Source: Ruminococcus bovis (GTDB lineage Bacteria; Bacillota; Clostridia; Oscillospirales; Acutalibacteraceae). Taken from it: 64,000 nt of DNA. The stretch lies in the NCBI RefSeq assembly GCF_005601135.1, contig NZ_CP039381.1, positions 741,941-805,940 of the forward strand, written 5' to 3'. Shown piece by piece: positions 35,146 through 44,258 of this stretch (position 1 is its first letter; the number at the start of each line of letters is the position of its first letter). The position numbers were made by a program, and so were the translations under genes. A model generated the notes under the pieces. That model did no database searches and was not told the origin of the DNA. It saw only the letters and a list, made by a program, of their open reading frames with translations.

Positions 35146-36240
35146 ATGAAATTAGGAATTGTAGGCTTACCTAATGTAGGTAAAAGTACACTTTTCAATG
35201 CTATCACTAATGCAGGAGCTCAGAGTGCAAACTATCCGTTCTGTACTATTGAACCAAATGTTGGTGTTGTAGCAGTACCTGATAAGCGTATTGACAAACT
35301 TGCAGAAATGTATAATCCGGATAAAATCACACCGGCAACAATTGAATTTGTTGATATTGCCGGTCTTGTAAAAGGTGCATCAAAGGGTGAAGGTCTTGGC
35401 AACAAGTTCCTTTCTAACATTCGTGAATGTGACGCTATTGTTCATGTTGTAAGATGTTTTGAAAATGATGACATTATCCATGTTGAGGGTTCAGTTGACC
35501 CTGCAAGAGATATTGAAACAATTGACATTGAGCTTATCCTTTCTGATGTAGAAATGGTAACAAGAAAGATTGATAGACTTAAAAAGGCACTTAAAGGTGA
35601 CAAGAGCCTACAACCACAGATTGACTTCTTTGAGGAAGTTCTTGACACACTAAACAAAGGTAAAAGTGCAAGAACTGTTGAAACAACAGAAGAACAGGAA
35701 GAATGGCTAAAGGAAGTTGCTTTACTTACAACAAAGCCAATTATCTACGCTGCAAATATGAGTGAAGATGACTTTACCAACGGTATTCAGGACAACAAAA
35801 TGCTACAAACAGTTAGAGATATTGCAAGTGAAGAACATGCAGCAGTACTGCCAATCTGTGCACAAATTGAAATGGATATTGTTGATATGGACAAGGAAGA
35901 AAAGGAACTGTTCCTTTCTGATCTAGGTCTTGAAGAAAGTGGTCTTGACAGACTTATCAAGGAATGTTACTCACTACTTGGATTAATCTCTTACCTAACT
36001 GCCGGTAAACCTGAAGTTAGAGCATGGACAATCACTAAGGGTACTAAAGCTCCTCAAGCTGCCGGTAAAATCCACACAGACTTTGAAAGAGGTTTCATCA
36101 GAGCAGAAGTTGTTTCTTATGATGACCTTATCGCAAACGGTGGTATGACTGCTTGTAAAGAAAAAGGTCTTGTTCGTTCAGAAGGTAAAGACTATGTTAT
36201 GAAAGACGGAGATGTAGTTCTATTTAGATTTAATGTTTAA
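35146..36240 (+). CDS. ychF: Redox-regulated ATPase YchF (Obg family)
   Basis: The 364-residue P-loop protein has [11 protein letters not shown] (about 6-16), the switch segment [13 protein letters not shown] (about 30-42), [17 protein letters not shown] (about 65-81), and NMSED, the variant G4 motif that makes YchF prefer ATP over GTP, about residue 200. The C-terminal TGS-like domain with [26 protein letters not shown] wording is complete. It binds ribosomes and responds to oxidative stress. AAAAGGAG precedes the ATG by 8 bases. Monocistronic with a strong terminator. Confidence 0.96.
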   Translation: MKLGIVGLPNVGKSTLFNAITNAGAQSANYPFCTIEPNVGVVAVPDKRIDKLAEMYNPDKITPATIEFVDIAGLVKGASKGEGLGNKFLSNIRECDAIVHVVRCFENDDIIHVEGSVDPARDIETIDIELILSDVEMVTRKIDRLKKALKGDKSLQPQIDFFEEVLDTLNKGKSARTVETTEEQEEWLKEVALLTTKPIIYAANMSEDDFTNGIQDNKMLQTVRDIASEEHAAVLPICAQIEMDIVDMDKEEKELFLSDLGLEESGLDRLIKECYSLLGLISYLTAGKPEVRAWTITKGTKAPQAAGKIHTDFERGFIRAEVVSYDDLIANGGMTACKEKGLVRSEGKDYVMKDGDVVLFRFNV

Positions 36241-36329
36241 ATTTTAATTTTATTTTTTAATTTTGATTGCACTAATCTAAAAATTGCATTTTATTAAATA
36301 TAAACTAAAATTTCATATTATATAGCAAA

Positions 36330-36362
36330 CCGGCTACCAAATTAATGGTAGCCGGTGTTTTT
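36330..36362. terminator. Bidirectional terminator between ychF and the BIG2 protein gene
   Basis: A perfect 10-bp stem CCGGCTACCA/TGGTAGCCGG (36330-36339 with 36346-36355) is followed by TGTTTTT on plus and by a T-rich minus-strand tail. Confidence 0.88.
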
Positions 36363-36363
36363 A

Positions 36364-37842
36364 TTAATTATAGTATGATGACATATAACATCTAGCTAAT
36401 TTTAAGTAATCTCCATTTTTCACAGTAACATATGCACTTCCATAGAAATTATCATTTGACTTTATATCATATACAGAGTGTCTACTATCAGAACTAACCT
36501 CATAATATCCCATACCACCACTAGAAGTCAATTTATATTCACCTGGAGCAATATCTCTACCTACTTTAAACATACCACCAGATTCATAATTTTTATTCTT
36601 TGATGCATATTTTATATTAATAGCATAACAGCGTTTAAGTTCTAAATACTCTCCATCATACACTTTGACAATAGATGTATTGTAAAAATTATCATTAGAA
36701 ATAATTGAATATACACTACCACTACTATCAGAGTTAATACTAAAGTATGCTAATTTATTTGTGGAATACAATACATATTCACCTGCAGGCATATCTCTAC
36801 CTACTTTATATGTACCAACATTATATTTTTTTACTGGTGCAACTCTAACTGTACAAACAGATTTATAAGTTCTACCAGCATATTTAAATTTAGCTGTAAT
36901 TTTAGCTATTCCCTTAGACTTACCTTTTACTACACCTTTTGAATTAACTGTTGCAATTTTCTTATTACTAGTTGACCAAAAAACATGTACATTAGAAGGA
37001 TATTTTTTAATCTTAAGTCTAACTGACCTATTTAACACAACATACTGACTCTTAGGTAATGACACATAAGGCTGTTTTACATTAATTTTAATAGAATTTG
37101 ATTGCCCATTACTTTTGATTGTAACTCTAGCAGAACCTTTTCTTAGAGCAGTAGCAACACCTTTACTATTCACTTTTACAACTTTTGTATTAGAAGATTT
37201 ATAGCTAATTTTTGCAGATGATTTTGCATTCAGTTTATAAGTCTGACCCACATAAACACTTGCACTTTTATTCACTTTAGGAATGATATTGAAATTAACA
37301 GTTCTTTTTCCTTTTATTGAATTTTTACCAAAAATAATAACTGAGGCTTTCCCAACTTTTCTGTTATTCCTATAAGTTACGGTATAATCTCTTATTGAAA
37401 TACTATCATAGAATTTATCAGTTACCCTAACAGTAGGTCTATATGATTTATTTTCATAAACATAAGTTTTCTTGTTAATACTTACATGACATTTATTTAA
37501 GGATAGAAAGATATTAAAATACTTTGTAATTTCTCCATCATATGCTCCAATAAAAAATACCGTTACACTACCCTTGCCAGGTGAAACATTATCCCTATAA
37601 TCAAGTAGATAATCAATGTTTTCAGTTAATAAAAAATCGCCATCATAAACCTCTATTTTGGGGCAAATATCTGTACCTGTATATTCAAAAGATGTTTTGG
37701 ACATAACCACCTTTAAATCAGTATTATCATATGCTAAAACTTCTATTTTATTAGATGTAGCAAAGGAAGTCATCGTTAACTGAAAAACCACAGAAACGAC
37801 TAAAAATAGTGATAAAACAATTGATAAAATTTTTCTTTTCAT
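36364..37842 (-). CDS. Secreted BIG2 Ig-like protein with C-terminal repeated modules
   Basis: The 492-residue protein has a signal peptide (about 1-28), an Ig-like segment around YRDNVSPGKGSVTVFFIGAYDG, two BIG2-type domains (KVVKVNSKGVATALRKGSARV and KKIATVNSKGVVKGKSKGIAKI), and, after NVGTYKVGRD, two tandem ~70-residue modules. These share YKVGRDMPAGEY / FKVGRDIAPGEY, an SSDS.SVY.I.SNDNFY core and a GEYL.L.RC end. The modules resemble those of clostridial surface proteins but I know no function for them. Neither anchor nor sortase motif is seen at the C-terminus, so it is likely secreted or wall-adherent. It is a single gene with GGTAAGAAA-type site before the ATG. Confidence 0.75.
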   Translation of the reverse strand: MKRKILSIVLSLFLVVSVVFQLTMTSFATSNKIEVLAYDNTDLKVVMSKTSFEYTGTDICPKIEVYDGDFLLTENIDYLLDYRDNVSPGKGSVTVFFIGAYDGEITKYFNIFLSLNKCHVSINKKTYVYENKSYRPTVRVTDKFYDSISIRDYTVTYRNNRKVGKASVIIFGKNSIKGKRTVNFNIIPKVNKSASVYVGQTYKLNAKSSAKISYKSSNTKVVKVNSKGVATALRKGSARVTIKSNGQSNSIKINVKQPYVSLPKSQYVVLNRSVRLKIKKYPSNVHVFWSTSNKKIATVNSKGVVKGKSKGIAKITAKFKYAGRTYKSVCTVRVAPVKKYNVGTYKVGRDMPAGEYVLYSTNKLAYFSINSDSSGSVYSIISNDNFYNTSIVKVYDGEYLELKRCYAINIKYASKNKNYESGGMFKVGRDIAPGEYKLTSSGGMGYYEVSSDSRHSVYDIKSNDNFYGSAYVTVKNGDYLKLARCYMSSYYN

Positions 37843-38023
37843 TTTCTTACCCTCTCTTAAATTTTTAATACGCTGAATTTATATATCGTTTATTTTTACT
37901 ATTATTTACCATCTCATTTCTAAATCTAAAGAGATATTTAATTTATACCTATTATACAACTATTATTTGTATTATGTCAATAAAATTTATAACTTTATTA
38001 ACATAATTTTATTTATTATTTAG

Positions 38024-38056
38024 AAAAGCTGAAACTTATTAAAGTTTCAGCTTTTT
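38024..38056 (-). terminator. Terminator of the CDF transporter gene
   Basis: A 13-bp stem AAAGCTGAAACTT/AAGTTTCAGCTTT lies just after the stop at 38060 and has A/T runs on both sides. Confidence 0.85.
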
Positions 38057-38059
38057 CTT

Positions 38060-39190
38060 TTAATCATTTGTATCAATGTCAAAGGTAACATCAAGTAGGT
38101 ACTTTGACTTACCTTTATTAATTGAATGTAAGATATATTCTTTTATTTGATTGCGCTGGCTCATCATATCTTCCGGTAAAACTAAATCAAACACAAGAAG
38201 TGTGCCACTACTGCAATTAGCAATTCTAAAATCATGGATTGAAAGCCTACTGTCCTTTGACTTTAAGCACTCCATAATTTTCAGTTGCAACTTTTCTGCT
38301 TTTAAATCATCAGTAACAATAGGGTCATAGTGGACAACCATATGAATACCGAATTTCTTTAGGCATTGTCTTTCTATTCTATCTATTGTATCGTGACAAG
38401 TCATAGGGTCTTCATCCTTATCAACCTCAACATGAATTGTTGCATATCTTTTTGCCGGACCATAATCGTGAATCATTAAGTCGTGACAACCTAACACCTT
38501 GTCATATGAATTAACAAAATCAATAATTTCTTTCCTAAATTCAGGGGTAGCCTCTTCACCTAATAGTGGTGAGATTGTCTGCCTAATAAGTCCTATGCCA
38601 TTATACAAAATAAACAGTGACACCAAAGCACCCATAATTCCATCTATCTGCCACTTTGTCAGTAATTCAACAACCATTGCAATAAGTACACAAGTAGTTG
38701 TTAACACATCATTTCTACTGTCTGCACTTGCTGCAAGTAATGTTGTGGAATGGATTTGTTTGCCTTTTTTATTATAAAAGAATGTCATCCATAGTTTCAC
38801 AAGAATTGAAACTATAAGCACAATAATTGTGACCAAAGAAAATTTTACAGGTGTTGGAGAAATTATTTTTTCAACTGAACTTTTTGCAAGTTCAAAACCA
38901 ATAACAAAAATCATTACTGCTACAGTTAAACTTGCTAAATATTCAAACCTTGCGTGGCCAAATGGGTGTTTCTTATCAGCCGGTTTTTCTGCTAACTTAA
39001 AGCCTAATAAGGTGACAATTGAACTTGCTGCATCAGAAAGGTTGTTAACACTATCAGCGATAATTGACATTGAAGAAACAAGTGTACCTACAACAAACTT
39101 ACCACCGGCTAAAGCGAAGTTGCAGATTATTCCCACTATACCGGCTAACTTGCCTACCTTTGCTCTGTTTCTTTCCTCAGTACTTTCCAT
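38060..39190 (-). CDS. Cation diffusion facilitator metal exporter
   Basis: The 376-residue protein has the CDF membrane domain with six helices (about 15-210) carrying the metal-site motifs ADSVNNLSDA (about 46-55) and ASADSRNDVLTT (about 155-166), and a long cytoplasmic C-terminal domain (about 215-376) with HDLMIHDYGPAKRYATIHVEVDKD that normally dimerises and senses metal. The C-terminal part is longer than in CzcD, with a second ~70-residue segment (LQLKIMECLKSKDSRLSI). The leader holds a NiCo-type riboswitch, so nickel or cobalt is the most likely substrate. Confidence 0.9.
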   Translation of the reverse strand: MESTEERNRAKVGKLAGIVGIICNFALAGGKFVVGTLVSSMSIIADSVNNLSDAASSIVTLLGFKLAEKPADKKHPFGHARFEYLASLTVAVMIFVIGFELAKSSVEKIISPTPVKFSLVTIIVLIVSILVKLWMTFFYNKKGKQIHSTTLLAASADSRNDVLTTTCVLIAMVVELLTKWQIDGIMGALVSLFILYNGIGLIRQTISPLLGEEATPEFRKEIIDFVNSYDKVLGCHDLMIHDYGPAKRYATIHVEVDKDEDPMTCHDTIDRIERQCLKKFGIHMVVHYDPIVTDDLKAEKLQLKIMECLKSKDSRLSIHDFRIANCSSGTLLVFDLVLPEDMMSQRNQIKEYILHSINKGKSKYLLDVTFDIDTND

Positions 39191-39216
39191 AAAATCATCT
39201 CATTTCATTATATAAT

Positions 39217-39296
39217 AAAAAAGTGGGGCAGTAAAAACTGTCCCACAGAAAATTCTGTTGCCCTTTGGCCCGGTTGAATAAACAACTTGCTAGTTT
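39217..39296 (-). promoter_or_regulatory. NiCo (czcD) riboswitch with terminator
   Basis: Read on the minus strand, the leader has ACTAGCAAG, an AT-rich helix, CCGGGC, an AAAG turn, GGCAACAG, a variable loop and CTGTGGGACAGT. The blocks CCGGGC, GGCAACAG and CTGTGGGACAGT match the conserved core of the NiCo riboswitch as I remember it from the structurally solved example. The last block also starts a terminator stem (GTGGG-CAGT with ACTGCCCCAC) followed by TTTTTTA. Metal binding would favour the aptamer stem ACT...AGT over the terminator, turning on the exporter. The aptamer lies at about 39237-39295. Confidence 0.87.
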
Positions 39297-39431
39297 ATAA
39301 TACATTATATGCTTAAATAGTAAAGTGATTATAACATTAATTATATAAAATTTCAAGAAAAAAGACCGATAAAAATCGGTCTTTTCTTCAAAGGGATTGA
39401 TGAATATTTTACTACCAAGGTAGAATAACGA

Positions 39432-39983
39432 TTATTTCATATAGCCTGATTTTCTAAGTGCTATTTTTAGTAAAGGTCCAACCACACCGGCAATAACACA
39501 CTTGATTGCGTCAAATGGTAGGAATGGAATTACACAAGCTGCCAAAGAAGCATTTAAATCATACTTTGTAATAGCCATAAACTGAATTGTACCACAAGTG
39601 TAACAAATAACAACACCAACTGCACAAGCTAAAATACTAATAACAATTTCAAGAGCTTTGTTCTTAGTTGGGATTTTACAAATCAAACCAACAACTACTA
39701 CAACAATTAGGTAAGACCAAACATAACCACCGGTAATGTTAGCATATGTAGATAGACCTGTCTGTCCACCACTAAACAGTGGTAAGAATAAACCTAATAG
39801 TAAGTAAACAACAACAGAGATTAGACCTTTTACAGGACCAAGCACTACTGCTGTAAATACTACTGCCAAAATACCAAGTGAAACCGGTACAACACCGATT
39901 GGAATAGTGATGATTGAAAAGATACAACAGATAGCTGCAAATAATGCACACACTACCATATCAAATATTTTATTGTTCTTCAT
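39432..39983 (-). CDS. bioY: Biotin transporter S-component BioY
   Basis: The 183-residue, six-helix protein has the BioY signature: IPIGVVPVSLGILAVVFTAVVLGP (about 28-51), GLFLPLFSGGQTGLSTYANITGGYVWSY (about 65-92). It is the substrate-binding component of an ECF-type vitamin importer and uses shared ECF AT-modules encoded elsewhere. GGGGG lies about 9 bases before the ATG at 39983. A consensus BirA operator covers its promoter, so it should be repressed when biotin is plentiful. No biotin biosynthesis genes are nearby. Confidence 0.93.
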   Translation of the reverse strand: MKNNKIFDMVVCALFAAICCIFSIITIPIGVVPVSLGILAVVFTAVVLGPVKGLISVVVYLLLGLFLPLFSGGQTGLSTYANITGGYVWSYLIVVVVVGLICKIPTKNKALEIVISILACAVGVVICYTCGTIQFMAITKYDLNASLAACVIPFLPFDAIKCVIAGVVGPLLKIALRKSGYMK

Positions 39984-40016
39984 AAAAAAATACCCCCTGT
40001 GTATATCACAAGGAGT

Positions 40017-40070
40017 ATTATAACTCATAATTATAGTATTGTCAACCTTAATATTAATTATTGTTAACAA
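40017..40070 (-). promoter_or_regulatory. bioY promoter with BirA-type operator
   Basis: On the minus strand TTGACA (40040-40045) and TATAAT (40017-40022) are 17 bases apart. The operator TTGTTAAC-N16-GTTGACAA (40039-40070) overlaps the -35 box. Both half-sites and spacing fit the Firmicute BirA consensus. Confidence 0.85.
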
Positions 40071-40100
40071 TTGTTAACCTATGGGTAATTGTCAACCTAA

Positions 40101-41165
40101 TTATAGAATTGTTCCACCACCAAGAACAACATCACCATCATAAAGTACAACTGCTTGTCCTTTACAAATTGCTCTTTGGCTTTCGTCAAAAGTAACCTTA
40201 ACTTTACCGTCTTCCATTACTTTTGCAGTAGCAGGTTGTTCCTTTTGGTTGTAACGAATTCTAGCCTTACAACGGATTTCTTCCTTTGGTTCTTCAATAG
40301 ATAACCAGTTAAAATCGTTAGCATAAAGTTCCTTAGAGAAAAGTTCATCATTTAGGCAAAGCACAACTTTGTTATCCTCTAAGTCCTTTTCCTTAACATA
40401 CATAGGGCAAGGCAAAGCAAGACCCAAGCCTTTTCTTTGACCGATAGTATAACGGATAATACCTTTATGCTTACCAAGTACATTACCACTTGTATCTACA
40501 AAGTCACCCTCAGGATACTTTTTGCCTGTATAATCCTCAATAAATGCAGCATAGTCACCATTTGGCACAAAGCAAATGTCCTGACTATCCTTTTTATCAG
40601 CATTGATAAAGCCATTTTCTTCTGCGATTTTACGAGTTTCACTTTTTTCCATTTCACCTAATGGAAACTGAACATGAGCAAGTTGTTCTTGAGTCATATT
40701 GTAAAGAACATAACTTTGGTCCTTAGAAAGGTCAACTGCTTTCTTTAGGATATATCTGTCGCCTTTCTTCTCAATTCTTGCATAGTGACCTGTAACAACA
40801 TAATCATACTGTAGCTCTTTCATACGGTGCATTAGCTTATCAAACTTTAGGTATCTGTTACAACGGATACAAGGGTTTGGAGTACCACCGTTTTCGTAAG
40901 TCTCAATAAAATCATCTATTATTTTTTCTTTAAAATCAGCTTTGAAGTTGAAAACATAATAAAGTGCACCCAGTTTATAGCAAACACTTCTTGCATCTTC
41001 AATATCAGAAAGTGAACAACAAGTTCTCTCTGTATCAATGCCGATGTCATCGTTATCATAAAGTTTCATTGTAACACCAATGATGTGATAACCTTTTTCT
41101 TTCATAATAAAAGCTGCGACGCTGGAATCAACGCCGCCACTCATTGCAATTATAGCCTTTTTCAT
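40101..41165 (-). CDS. mnmA: tRNA-specific 2-thiouridylase MnmA
   Basis: Adds sulfur to U34 of Lys, Glu and Gln tRNAs. The 354-residue protein has the ATP pyrophosphatase loop MSGGVDSSVAAFIM (about 8-21), the catalytic cysteines in NPCIRCNRYLKFD (about 97-109) and SQDICFVPNGD (about 193-203), and the C-terminal beta barrel ending in a GDVVLGGGTI tail. Its ATG shares one base with the nadA stop (TAATG), so translation is coupled. The bioY gene and its BirA-controlled promoter lie downstream, 117 bases away. Confidence 0.95.
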   Translation of the reverse strand: MKKAIIAMSGGVDSSVAAFIMKEKGYHIIGVTMKLYDNDDIGIDTERTCCSLSDIEDARSVCYKLGALYYVFNFKADFKEKIIDDFIETYENGGTPNPCIRCNRYLKFDKLMHRMKELQYDYVVTGHYARIEKKGDRYILKKAVDLSKDQSYVLYNMTQEQLAHVQFPLGEMEKSETRKIAEENGFINADKKDSQDICFVPNGDYAAFIEDYTGKKYPEGDFVDTSGNVLGKHKGIIRYTIGQRKGLGLALPCPMYVKEKDLEDNKVVLCLNDELFSKELYANDFNWLSIEEPKEEIRCKARIRYNQKEQPATAKVMEDGKVKVTFDESQRAICKGQAVVLYDGDVVLGGGTIL

Positions 41166-42076
41166 TAGCCTAACCTTATCATTTCATCAATACATTTTTT
41201 AGCCTGTAAACGCTTTTCTTCGTCCATTGTGATCTCATCACCAAATGTACCCTTTAAGCAACCATAAACATCCATTAGTGTAGTTGCTTTCATATTAGGA
41301 CAGATTAAGTCCTTTGACATTGGGTAGAACTGTTTATCAGGACAAGCATACTGTAACTCTTCAGCAATAGAAATTTCTGTACCGATAATAAATTCCTTGT
41401 CTTCACTCTGCTTAGCAAAGTTAACAATACCGGAAGTTGAACCGACATAATCAGCATGTTGTACAACATCAGGCTGACATTCAGGATGAACAAGCACCTT
41501 TGCATTTGGGTGTTTCTTCATAGCCTCAAGTAGCTTACTTTCAGAAATCTTTGCATGAGTTGGGCAACCACCGTGAAGAAGTTTAAATTCCTTTTCAGGT
41601 ACTTGCTTTGCAACATAAGAACCTAGGTTACAGTCAGGAATAAACAAAATCTTGTCAGCATCAAGTTTCTTACAAATCTCAACAGCTGAAGATGATGTAA
41701 CACATACATCACATATAGTTTTTAAACTTGCAGTAGTATTTATGTATGCAACTACTGCATAGTCAGGATACTGTTCCTTTACAAGAGAAATAGTTTCCTT
41801 ATCCATCTGTTCTGCCATAGGACAACCGGCATCAGGGTTGCTTAGGATAACTTTCTTTTCAGGAGCAAGAATCTTTACTGTTTCTGCCATAAAACGAACA
41901 CCACACATAATAACTGTTTTCTGTGGTACTTTAGCTGATTTTACTGCAAGTGCATAACTGTCACCTGTAAAATCGGCAATTTCTTTAATCTCCTGAGCCA
42001 TATATGAGTGTGCAAGAATACACACATCATTTTCTTCTTTTAATTTTAAAATCTGCTTTTGAATGTCGTTAATCAT
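41165..42076 (-). CDS. nadA: Quinolinate synthase NadA
   Basis: Condenses iminoaspartate with dihydroxyacetone phosphate to quinolinate in NAD synthesis, using a 4Fe-4S cluster. The 303-residue protein shows the three cluster cysteines in CGVRFMAETVK (about 78), the GGCPTHAKI/PECQPDV region, and LICPNMKATTL (about 258). HSYMAQEIKEIADFTGDS is the typical N-terminal substrate segment. The partner genes nadB and nadC are not in the window. AGGA lies 9 bases before the ATG at 42076, which is preferred over the ATG at 42094. Coupled to mnmA downstream. Confidence 0.94.
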   Translation of the reverse strand: MINDIQKQILKLKEENDVCILAHSYMAQEIKEIADFTGDSYALAVKSAKVPQKTVIMCGVRFMAETVKILAPEKKVILSNPDAGCPMAEQMDKETISLVKEQYPDYAVVAYINTTASLKTICDVCVTSSSAVEICKKLDADKILFIPDCNLGSYVAKQVPEKEFKLLHGGCPTHAKISESKLLEAMKKHPNAKVLVHPECQPDVVQHADYVGSTSGIVNFAKQSEDKEFIIGTEISIAEELQYACPDKQFYPMSKDLICPNMKATTLMDVYGCLKGTFGDEITMDEEKRLQAKKCIDEMIRLG

Positions 42077-42147
42077 AAATTCAAATCCTATCATTTTGGT
42101 GTGGATAGATTATATCAAATCCACACCATAAAGTCAAATTCAGTTGA

Positions 42148-43068
42148 TTATTCAGGTTGTTTGTCAGCCATTAGTCTAACCATAACAGCCTTTTGAGCAT
42201 GGAGTCTGTTTTCTGCTTCTTCAAAGATTTCATCAGCATGAGCTTCAAAAACATCAGCAGTAATTTCTTCACCTCTGTGAGCAGGTAGGCAATGAAGAAC
42301 CATACAATCCTTGTTTGTTTTTTCCATTAGTTCAGCATTAATCTGAATACCGGCAAATGCCTTTTCACGAATAGCCTTTTCTTCTTCCTGACCCATTGAT
42401 GCCCATACATCAGTATATACAACATCAGCATTTTCAGCAGCCTTTAGTGGGTCTGTTGTCATTTCAAACATACCCGGATAATTGTCTGCAAAGTCAAGAA
42501 TGTTCTTTGGAGGTTCATAACCCTTAGGACAAGCAATAGCAACGCTCATACCACACTTTAAGCAACCAACAATAAGTGAGTTAGCCATATTGTTACCGTC
42601 ACCGATAAATGCTAACTTAAGACCCTTTAGCTTACCCTTAAATTCACGAATTGTCATAAGGTCAGCAAGTACCTGACATGGGTGACAATAGTCTGTTAAA
42701 CCGTTAATAACAGGGATTGAACCGTATTCAGCAAGTGCATCAACTTCTGCCTGAGCAAATGTACGAATCATAATACCGTCTAACATTCTTGAAAGAACTC
42801 TTGCAGTATCTTCTACAGGTTCACCTCTACCAATCTGTAAATCATTTGATGATAAGAATAGTGGGTGACCACCTAGCTGATACATACCTGTTTCAAAAGA
42901 AACTCTTGTTCTTGTTGATGACTTTTCAAAAATCATACCCAGTGTTTTACCCTTTAGGTGATGATGTTCAATACCATGCTTTAGTTCATACTTTAGCTGA
43001 TCAGCAAGGTTAAGAATATCCTTAATTTCTTCTGTTGATAGACTTTCAAGTGTTAATAAATGCTTCAT
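42148..43068 (-). CDS. argF: Ornithine carbamoyltransferase
   Basis: Makes citrulline from ornithine and carbamoyl phosphate. The 306-residue protein has the carbamoyl-phosphate motif EKSSTRTRVSFE (about 48-59), HPCQVLADL (about 133) and the ornithine-site HCLPAHRGEE (about 263-272). It is the last gene of the arg operon, 3 bases after argD, and ends before the intergenic region that precedes nadA. No terminator stronger than AT-rich sequence is seen between 42077 and 42147. Confidence 0.95.
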   Translation of the reverse strand: MKHLLTLESLSTEEIKDILNLADQLKYELKHGIEHHHLKGKTLGMIFEKSSTRTRVSFETGMYQLGGHPLFLSSNDLQIGRGEPVEDTARVLSRMLDGIMIRTFAQAEVDALAEYGSIPVINGLTDYCHPCQVLADLMTIREFKGKLKGLKLAFIGDGNNMANSLIVGCLKCGMSVAIACPKGYEPPKNILDFADNYPGMFEMTTDPLKAAENADVVYTDVWASMGQEEEKAIREKAFAGIQINAELMEKTNKDCMVLHCLPAHRGEEITADVFEAHADEIFEEAENRLHAQKAVMVRLMADKQPE

Positions 43069-43071
43069 CCT

Positions 43072-44244
43072 TTATTCCTCCATTACCTTCTTTAGTATAG
43101 CAAGTGCTTCATCAATTTCTTCATACTTAATATTTAGTGGTGGCAACATTCTTAATAATGTTTTTGCAGTGATTACAAGAAGTCCGTTTTCTGTACATTT
43201 CTTTGCAATATCACCGGCATTGCCCTCAACTTCAATACCAATCATTAAGCCTTGTTGACGAACTGACTTAACACCTTTGATTTTTTCAATTTTTTCTTTA
43301 AAGTAAGCACCCTTCTTGTTGATTTCTTCAATAAATTCAGGGGTGTTTACTGTATCAATAATATAGTTAGCACCGGCACAAACAACAGGATTACTGCCAA
43401 ATGTTGTACCGTGAGTTGATGGACCCATAACATCCTTTAGCTTGTCATTAACCATACAAACACCAATAGGAAGTCCACCACCAAGACCTTTTGCAGAAGT
43501 TACAACATCAGGCTTAATGCCACTGTGCATATAGCCGTAAAGTTTACCTGTACGGCAAACACCTGTCTGTACTTCATCAACAATAAGCAAAATGTCCTTT
43601 TCATCACAAATCTTTCTTACCTGTTGTAGATATTCAGAGTCAAGGATATTTACACCACCCTCACCCTGAACTGTCTCTAGCATAACAGCACAAGTTTTGT
43701 CTGTGATTGTATTCTTTAGACTTTCAATATCATTGGCAATAGCATTATCAAAGCCTTCTACAAATGGGAAGAAGTAGTTGTGGAAAACATCCTGACCTGT
43801 TGCAGACAATGTTGCAATAGTTCTGCCATGGAAACTGTTTACCAAAGTAATAATATGGTCTCTGCCTCTGCCGTACTTATCAAATGAATATTTTCTTGCA
43901 ACCTTAATTGCACATTCATTTGCTTCAGCACCACTGTTGCCAAAGAATACTTTTGAAAGTCCTGTTGCCTTGGTTAGCTTTTCAGCAAGAACACCGGCAA
44001 CCTTGTTGTAGTAATAGTTACTAATGTGCTGAATAGTACCGGCTTGTTCACTAACTGCCTTTACCCAACCGTCATCACAGTAACCAAGACTGTTTACACC
44101 GATACCGGAAGAAACATCAATATATTTCTTACCGTTATCGTCATAAGCATACACACCTTTACCTTTAGTTAGACAAACATCATATCTGCCGTATGTATGC
44201 ATAATATTTTCATTATCTAATTCTTTAATCTTTTTATTATCCAT
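43072..44244 (-). CDS. argD: Acetylornithine aminotransferase
   Basis: PLP-dependent transamination of N-acetylglutamate semialdehyde. The 390-residue class III aminotransferase has FFGNSGAEANECAIKVARKY (about 93-112), the Asp of VDEVQTGVCRTG (about 215) and the PLP-lysine in TSAKGLGGGLPIGV (about 245-258). AGGATTG precedes the ATG at 44244; the start at 44262 lacks as good a site. It is followed 3 bases later by argF and preceded by a GNAT gene. Confidence 0.95.
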   Translation of the reverse strand: MDNKKIKELDNENIMHTYGRYDVCLTKGKGVYAYDDNGKKYIDVSSGIGVNSLGYCDDGWVKAVSEQAGTIQHISNYYYNKVAGVLAEKLTKATGLSKVFFGNSGAEANECAIKVARKYSFDKYGRGRDHIITLVNSFHGRTIATLSATGQDVFHNYFFPFVEGFDNAIANDIESLKNTITDKTCAVMLETVQGEGGVNILDSEYLQQVRKICDEKDILLIVDEVQTGVCRTGKLYGYMHSGIKPDVVTSAKGLGGGLPIGVCMVNDKLKDVMGPSTHGTTFGSNPVVCAGANYIIDTVNTPEFIEEINKKGAYFKEKIEKIKGVKSVRQQGLMIGIEVEGNAGDIAKKCTENGLLVITAKTLLRMLPPLNIKYEEIDEALAILKKVMEE

Positions 44245-44258
44245 TGTAATCAATCCTA

